Position numbers and translations under genes: made by a program | The notes under the pieces: generated by a model | Databases searched by the model: none | Told to the model about the DNA's origin: nothing | What the model saw: the letters and a program-made list of their open reading frames with translations, nothing else | Assembly (NCBI GenBank): GCA_900317155.1 | Contig: ONFO01000019.1 | Location: forward strand, 21,538-85,537 | Direction: 5' to 3' | DNA length: 64,000 bases | Source: an uncultured Bacteroidales bacterium | GTDB lineage: Bacteria; Bacteroidota; Bacteroidia; Bacteroidales; F082 | Shown: piece after piece, positions 59,928 through 64,000 of the stretch | How positions within the stretch are numbered: position 1 is the first letter of the stretch | Layout of the letters: every line of letters begins with the position of its first letter

Positions 59928-59999
59928 GAAAATTCCGCCTCACATAGATTCCCACAGCGCACAAGCCCATGTAGGAATGACATGCAAGGCGGAATTTTC
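59928..59999. repeat. Palindromic repeat family P, copy 5
   Basis: Outer arms GAAAATTCCGCC and GGCGGAATTTTC, core CATAGATTCC...GGAATGACATG. The right arm includes two bases of the SufT-like stop codon, so coding sequence forms part of the palindrome. Confidence 0.85.
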
Positions 60000-60354
60000 A
60001 ATACAGGAAATCCGAAGCTGAAAACGAACCGTACTCCCCATCCAAGCCCAATTCGGCTTTGGCTTCGTCGGAGAGCATGTCGATGCTCCACACGGGGTCG
60101 AAGGTGAGTTCAACATCGACGTTTTTCACACCCATTATGGCTTGCACGCGACTTCGAACCTCAGCGGGCAAGGTTTCGGCTACTGGACAATTTGGTGCAG
60201 TCACCGTCATCACAATCTTCACGTTGCCTTCTTCATCGACCTCCACGCCATAAATCAGATGCAATGTCCAGATGTCGACAGGAATCTCCGGGTCATAAAT
60301 AGTCTTCAGGACCGAAATCACGGTCTCTTTCAAGGTGTTTTCTTTTTGTGTCAT
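59998..60354 (-). CDS. SufT/MIP18-type (DUF59) iron-sulfur assembly protein
   Basis: 118 residues. The DUF59 signature is clear: IYDPEIPVDIWTLHLIYGVE, then MTVTAPNCPVAETLPAEV with the conserved cysteine, then VELTFDPVWSIDMLSDEAK. Members help in maturation of Fe-S proteins. The four-base overlap with the upstream sufE gene supports an Fe-S role. Confidence 0.92.
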   Translation of the reverse strand: MTQKENTLKETVISVLKTIYDPEIPVDIWTLHLIYGVEVDEEGNVKIVMTVTAPNCPVAETLPAEVRSRVQAIMGVKNVDVELTFDPVWSIDMLSDEAKAELGLDGEYGSFSASDFLY

Positions 60355-60779
60355 GATTGTCCCTCCTTCAGTTTATACGCCTCTGCATAGAGCAGCATCT
60401 GTTTCAACATAGCCAAGAGACCATTGGAACGCGTGGGCGACAAATGCTCCTTCAAACCGATTTCGTCTAAAAACGATAAATCGGCGGCGAGGATGTCCTC
60501 GGGAGTCTGGCCTGAGAACACTTTTATTAATAAGTTGACGATGCCTTTGGTGATGACTGCATCACTATCAGCTGAGTAATATACCTTACCTTCCTTCAGC
60601 TCGGCATTGAGCCACACGCGGCTCTGGCATCCATTAATCAAATGCGCCTCATCACGGTATTTGTCGTCGATGATAGGGCACTCCTTCCCCATCTCTATCA
60701 GCATGGCGTAGCGATCCATCCAGTCGTCGAACATGGAAAAATCCTCTACAATGCCATCTTGAATTTCCTTGATTGTCAT
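60351..60779 (-). CDS. sufE: SufE-family sulfur acceptor
   Basis: 142 residues from ATG 60779. SufE accepts sulfur from the cysteine desulfurase SufS. Active-site Cys in LINGCQSRVWL (about 50), preceded by CPIIDDKYRDEAH, with the family end GLLAMLKQMLLYAEAYK. ATGA overlap with the SufT-like gene. SufS and SufBCD are not in the window. Confidence 0.94.
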   Translation of the reverse strand: MTIKEIQDGIVEDFSMFDDWMDRYAMLIEMGKECPIIDDKYRDEAHLINGCQSRVWLNAELKEGKVYYSADSDAVITKGIVNLLIKVFSGQTPEDILAADLSFLDEIGLKEHLSPTRSNGLLAMLKQMLLYAEAYKLKEGQS

Positions 60780-60795
60780 ATTCTGAATTTTTGCG

Positions 60796-60803
60796 CAAAA
60801 ATA
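60796..60803 (-). promoter_or_regulatory. -7 box TATTTTTG of the sufE-sufT pair
   Basis: Exact box followed by CG, 17 bases before ATG 60779. Its upstream part overlaps the T-run of the preceding gene's terminator. Confidence 0.65.
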
Positions 60804-60809
60804 CAAAAA

Positions 60810-60837
60810 GAAAGGCAACCCAGAAGGATTGCCTTTC
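60810..60837 (-). terminator. Terminator of the gingipain-like adhesin gene
   Basis: On the minus strand GAAAGGCAA pairs with TTGCCTTTC around a 10-base loop, followed by TTTTT. Confidence 0.8.
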
Positions 60838-60853
60838 CATTTTTTCGGCCTGT

Positions 60854-60884
60854 TGTAGGGCTGTCCTAATCTGACAGCCCTACA
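60854..60884. repeat. Perfect 12-bp stem palindrome TGTAGGGCTGTC / GACAGCCCTACA
   Basis: A perfect stem with a 7-base loop, directly after the adhesin stop codon and before the terminator. Looks like a dispersed palindromic repeat; only this copy is in the window. Confidence 0.75.
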
Positions 60885-60897
60885 GACCGATTGTCAT

Positions 60898-63800
60898 TTA
60901 TTGCATGACAGTGACGCGTTTGACAGTCATACCGTTCTCAGTGTAGATACGGACCATGTACATGCCAGCATTGAAGCGAGCCATGTTCAAGGTGTATTCG
61001 TTAGCATCGAGTTCGGTATCGAAGACCACCTGACCGAGGACGCTCACTACGGTGATGCGGCTCATGCCATTGGCTTCGATGGTGACATTGCCCTTAGTCG
61101 GGTTCGGGTAGAGGTTGACATTGGCGTCAAGCTCATCCATGCCCGTCATGTGGCCAGTCACGTAGTTCACTGTAGGATCAGCACCAGAAACGGCGGGATC
61201 TGATTCGCAATCGCCATAGTCGGCACGCACCTGATAGTAGTAAGTACCAACAGTCTCAGGCGTGTCGATGTACTCGTAGTAGGTCTGACCAGCAACGGCA
61301 GCGACTTCACCAATCATGGTGTAGGTTTCATTGTCGTCAGAACGATACACGTTGTACTTCACAATAGCGTCACGGTTCTTGGCACCAACAGTCAGCTCAA
61401 TATCATCGACATCGAGATAGAACCAGTCAGTGCAGTTGAAGTGACGGAGGGCGATCTTACGACCTTCACCAGCATAGTCACCCAAGTTAACGGTGTACTG
61501 ATACCAGTTGCCTTGAGCGCGACCGCTGCGGCTTGCGCCACCAGCCTTGCCTTCACCCTTGGCAGTCATCGTCCACTCTTGGACCATCGTGAAGTCTGTG
61601 CCGTTTTCAGAGACAGCCAAACCGAAGTGCTCGGCAGCATAGCTGGCATCCTGAGCGCAAGCCCAGAAGCTGAAGGTTGAACCTTCGCAGAGGGTCACAG
61701 CAGGAGTCACAAGCCAGTTGTCAGGAGTGAGCGGGCCAAAGTTGTTGTCGTAGCTTCTGGAGAAGATCATGTCGCTTGAGCCATTGTGGCCGTAGCCAGT
61801 ACCCATGCCAGTAGAAGCAAGCATCCAGGTGTCGCCGTCACCATCAGCGTCGATGGTGGTCCAGCCAGCAGGCAAACCGCTTTCGAAGTTGACGCTGAAT
61901 TCGTCGCCTTCGCAGCCGCCAGGACCTGGGCCAGGATTCTCATCACCCCACCACACCTTGATCTGGTCGGTTTCACCAAGGTCTTCGGCATAGATAGGAG
62001 CACCAGGAGCGCACTCGCCAGTGTCGCCTTGGCAGACAGGGCAACCCATTGACCAACCATAGTTATGGTCAGGCAGAGTCATTTCGCCAGGATAGATCGG
62101 GCGGACGCAGTAGACGTGGTCACCATACTCGCCGAGGTCGTCATATTCACGATCATCCGGACCAGCAAAGGCGAGGTATTCGCCATCTTGCGTGATCAAG
62201 AAGCCGATGATGTCAACATTGGTCGGAGGAATGATGCTGCAGTCGGTGCTGCCGCTACCACCAACCTTGCTGAAGTTGATGTTGCAAGCTTGGTTCGAGT
62301 AGTTGGTGATGACAAGGATGTAGTATTCGCCAGTCTGAGCAGAGGCAGGAATCATGCAGTGCTCGGTGGGTTGTGCAGAGTAGCTGCAGCTGACGACCTT
62401 ATCTGAAGTCAAGCCGTTCGGGCAAGGCGAGATCGGGTCATCAAACGGACCCCAGCAGCAGAAGTCGATGTCGACGCTAGGTGTGCTGTACATGTAAATA
62501 TCCATATCACCAGGATCAGACATCTTCATGTAGTACCAAGCCGGGTTAGGCGTGGTGTACAGGCAGTCGTAGTCAGGACCAGTTTCACCGCTACCAGCGT
62601 TGACACCAGCCGGGAACTCGTACATACCTTCATCGGTGCAGAACGGATAGGCATCGGCGCAGTGTGAGTTGTCACGTGACTTAGCATAGATGTCCATCAT
62701 CAAGGAGTTGACGAAGGTCATCGGCAGCACGTTCTTGTACTCGCGGGCGGCATCAGCAGCCTGATACTTGTTCATACGGCCGAAGTTGCTCATGGTCATC
62801 TCGATGAAGTCAGCGAAGCTTTCCTTCATGCTGATGTTGTCATCAGTGCTCACGATAAATGTACCGTTCTCTTCGCCATTGACCACCGTGAAGCGGCTGT
62901 CGTTAACGAGGTTGTAGAGGAAGTACACGCGGGCATCGTAGTTAGCGATGTCGGCAATGTTGAACTCAAGCGTGCTTTCGTTCAACATGGCGAAGCTCAC
63001 GTTCTCGGTGACGGTTCTGACGCGAGGACCGTTGCCAGAGATAGCGAAGGTACCGCCATTGCTGGACTTGCCATTGTAGCTGATAGCCTTAGGTTCACCC
63101 TTGGCACCAGAGGCAACATAAGCGCGGAGCATCCAGGTGTAGTCGAGACCATAGCTGGCCACGTCTTCCCAAGTAGCGCCATCGATGCTGATCCAACGAC
63201 CGTTGGCATTGCCCGTGTTGTTGCAGGCAGAGGCCACGAACTGACCGTTGTTGTTGTTCATCACAATCCAGAGGTTCTGGGTAGGATCGATGACAGCAGG
63301 ATTATCAAGCGTCCATTCGACGAAGTCTTGGCTGCCGGTGCAGCTGTAGGCTTGCTGGCCAACCAAAGTACCAGGAGCGGTGGAGCCGCCTTGGTAAACC
63401 AGGATGTTACCAGTGTGGACATCATAGTCGTACATGCTGACCTTGGTCACCATATTGCCTTGGTAGCTGCCAGCCGGGAACATCACGCCCCAGTAGAAGG
63501 AACCACCAGCGGTCAAACCGATAGCATCGACGTTGACACCATCGTCATAGTAGTACCAGTCGCCTTGACCAGGAGTCGGAGGCACAGGACCAGTACCCGG
63601 ATCGTACGGGTTGTAACCGTGTTCGAACACCCACTCGATGTGGTTACCTTGGCTTTGGGTATTGACAGTAACTTCGTCAACAGGTCCCCAGTGATCGCAA
63701 GGTTCATACTCCCATTCAACAGGTGTGCTCCAGGCGCTCATGCCAGTGCTGTACACGCAAGCCACTTTGCAGAGGTAGTGTTCACCTTCAACAAGCGGAG

Positions 63801-64000
63801 CGTTGTAAGGTTCGTCAGTCGAAAGCTGGCAGAACGGATGTACAGTGTTGTGGTTGAAGATCGGCACACCGTCGATGCTGGTGCACATCACCTTGTAGTA
63901 TTCGAGGTGACGGTCGCCGTCCTTAGCACCACTGGTCAATGTGATATCGTCCAAGCACATGATGTACTGGTCGTAGCAGTTGAAGTGACGGAAAGCGATG
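60898..64000 (-). CDS. Gingipain/haemagglutinin-like T9SS adhesin (N-terminus outside window)
   Basis: Frame open to the window edge; at least 1030 residues. In order: the end of a cleaved-adhesin domain (FRHFNCYDQYIMCLDDITL), a fibronectin-like domain, a beta-rich domain (VNVDAIGLTAGGSFYWGVMF), a unique cysteine-containing region (YDCLYTTPNPAWYYMKMSDP), a pre-peptidase-like domain (GEYYILVITNYSNQACNINF), a second full cleaved-adhesin domain (SVNFESGLPAGWTTIDADGD to HFNCTDWFYLDVDDIEL), a fibronectin domain and a complete T9SS tail (LYPNPTKGNVTIEANG to MTVKRVTVMQ). Likely surface adhesion or haem/matrix binding; any catalytic domain would lie upstream. Confidence 0.9.
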   Translation of the reverse strand, partial: IAFRHFNCYDQYIMCLDDITLTSGAKDGDRHLEYYKVMCTSIDGVPIFNHNTVHPFCQLSTDEPYNAPLVEGEHYLCKVACVYSTGMSAWSTPVEWEYEPCDHWGPVDEVTVNTQSQGNHIEWVFEHGYNPYDPGTGPVPPTPGQGDWYYYDDGVNVDAIGLTAGGSFYWGVMFPAGSYQGNMVTKVSMYDYDVHTGNILVYQGGSTAPGTLVGQQAYSCTGSQDFVEWTLDNPAVIDPTQNLWIVMNNNNGQFVASACNNTGNANGRWISIDGATWEDVASYGLDYTWMLRAYVASGAKGEPKAISYNGKSSNGGTFAISGNGPRVRTVTENVSFAMLNESTLEFNIADIANYDARVYFLYNLVNDSRFTVVNGEENGTFIVSTDDNISMKESFADFIEMTMSNFGRMNKYQAADAAREYKNVLPMTFVNSLMMDIYAKSRDNSHCADAYPFCTDEGMYEFPAGVNAGSGETGPDYDCLYTTPNPAWYYMKMSDPGDMDIYMYSTPSVDIDFCCWGPFDDPISPCPNGLTSDKVVSCSYSAQPTEHCMIPASAQTGEYYILVITNYSNQACNINFSKVGGSGSTDCSIIPPTNVDIIGFLITQDGEYLAFAGPDDREYDDLGEYGDHVYCVRPIYPGEMTLPDHNYGWSMGCPVCQGDTGECAPGAPIYAEDLGETDQIKVWWGDENPGPGPGGCEGDEFSVNFESGLPAGWTTIDADGDGDTWMLASTGMGTGYGHNGSSDMIFSRSYDNNFGPLTPDNWLVTPAVTLCEGSTFSFWACAQDASYAAEHFGLAVSENGTDFTMVQEWTMTAKGEGKAGGASRSGRAQGNWYQYTVNLGDYAGEGRKIALRHFNCTDWFYLDVDDIELTVGAKNRDAIVKYNVYRSDDNETYTMIGEVAAVAGQTYYEYIDTPETVGTYYYQVRADYGDCESDPAVSGADPTVNYVTGHMTGMDELDANVNLYPNPTKGNVTIEANGMSRITVVSVLGQVVFDTELDANEYTLNMARFNAGMYMVRIYTENGMTVKRVTVMQ

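Overview
The window reads as a chromosome segment of an uncultured or poorly described Bacteroidales bacterium (phylum Bacteroidota), probably host-associated. Four things support this. Promoters repeatedly show the Bacteroidota TAnnTTTG -7 box. Several very large secreted proteins carry type IX secretion (T9SS) C-terminal domains with gingipain-like cleaved-adhesin or fibronectin III modules. Families nearly restricted to the phylum are present (DUF4294, DUF2851, HU-CCDC81/SPOR). There is a C10 (streptopain/interpain-type) protease pair. No rRNA operon, CRISPR array, prophage or intact transposase was seen.

Layout. 1-2.2 kb: 3' end of clpX, two tandem palindromic repeats, a DUF4294 protein and a small secreted protein with a C-terminal anchor. 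2.3-7.6 kb: a giant adhesin-like protein whose sorting domain is damaged. 7.6-9.0 kb: heptanucleotide repeat arrays around a broken ParE toxin and its antitoxin. 9.1-12.5 kb: envelope polysaccharide genes (sugar transferase, lipoprotein, oxidoreductase). 12.7-16 kb: pcm and a leucine-rich-repeat T9SS protein. 16-23 kb: minus-strand housekeeping run (HerA-like ATPase, trmB, HU-SPOR, kdsB, deoxynucleoside kinase, LptF/G-type permease, tgt). 23-27.7 kb: glycosyltransferase, radical SAM protein, RNase Y, 6S RNA, zapA and a ZapB-like coiled coil. 27.8-33.2 kb: three overlapping genes (5'-nucleotidase lipoprotein, DUF2851, subtilisin-like T9SS protease). 33.3-36.3 kb: XRE regulator with a membrane protein, and an OPT transporter. 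36.3-43.1 kb: two tandem C10 proteases, one lacking its sorting domain. 43.2-46.7 kb: mfd with a palindromic repeat inserted in its coding sequence. 46.8-51.7 kb: AGCS symporter, DUF1016 nuclease, lipoprotein and an AAA/DUF4143 ATPase preceded by 32-bp direct repeats. 51.8-58.6 kb: CobW-type metallochaperone, free-methionine sulfoxide reductase, OxyR-like regulator without sensor cysteines, TrkH, DUF389 and a PfkB kinase. 58.7-64 kb: tRNA-Ala, choline-kinase-like protein, SufT/SufE pair and a truncated gingipain-like adhesin.

Two themes stand out. First, surface and secreted proteins are modular. At least four different N-terminal modules are joined to the same ~300-residue C-terminal module plus a T9SS tail, and two of these tails have suffered internal deletions that leave only their last codons. 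Second, the intergenic DNA, and sometimes coding DNA, is full of structured repeats: (i) a 50-70 bp palindromic family with a constant core and variable but self-complementary outer arms, five copies, one inside mfd; (ii) a 128-bp nested-hairpin element in two copies with almost fixed internal spacing; (iii) phase-locked heptanucleotide arrays in which three heptamer types occur in the same order three times; (iv) a short palindrome read in frame inside a T9SS domain. These repeat families are the most likely undescribed content. All functional assignments come from reading motifs by eye, without database searches.
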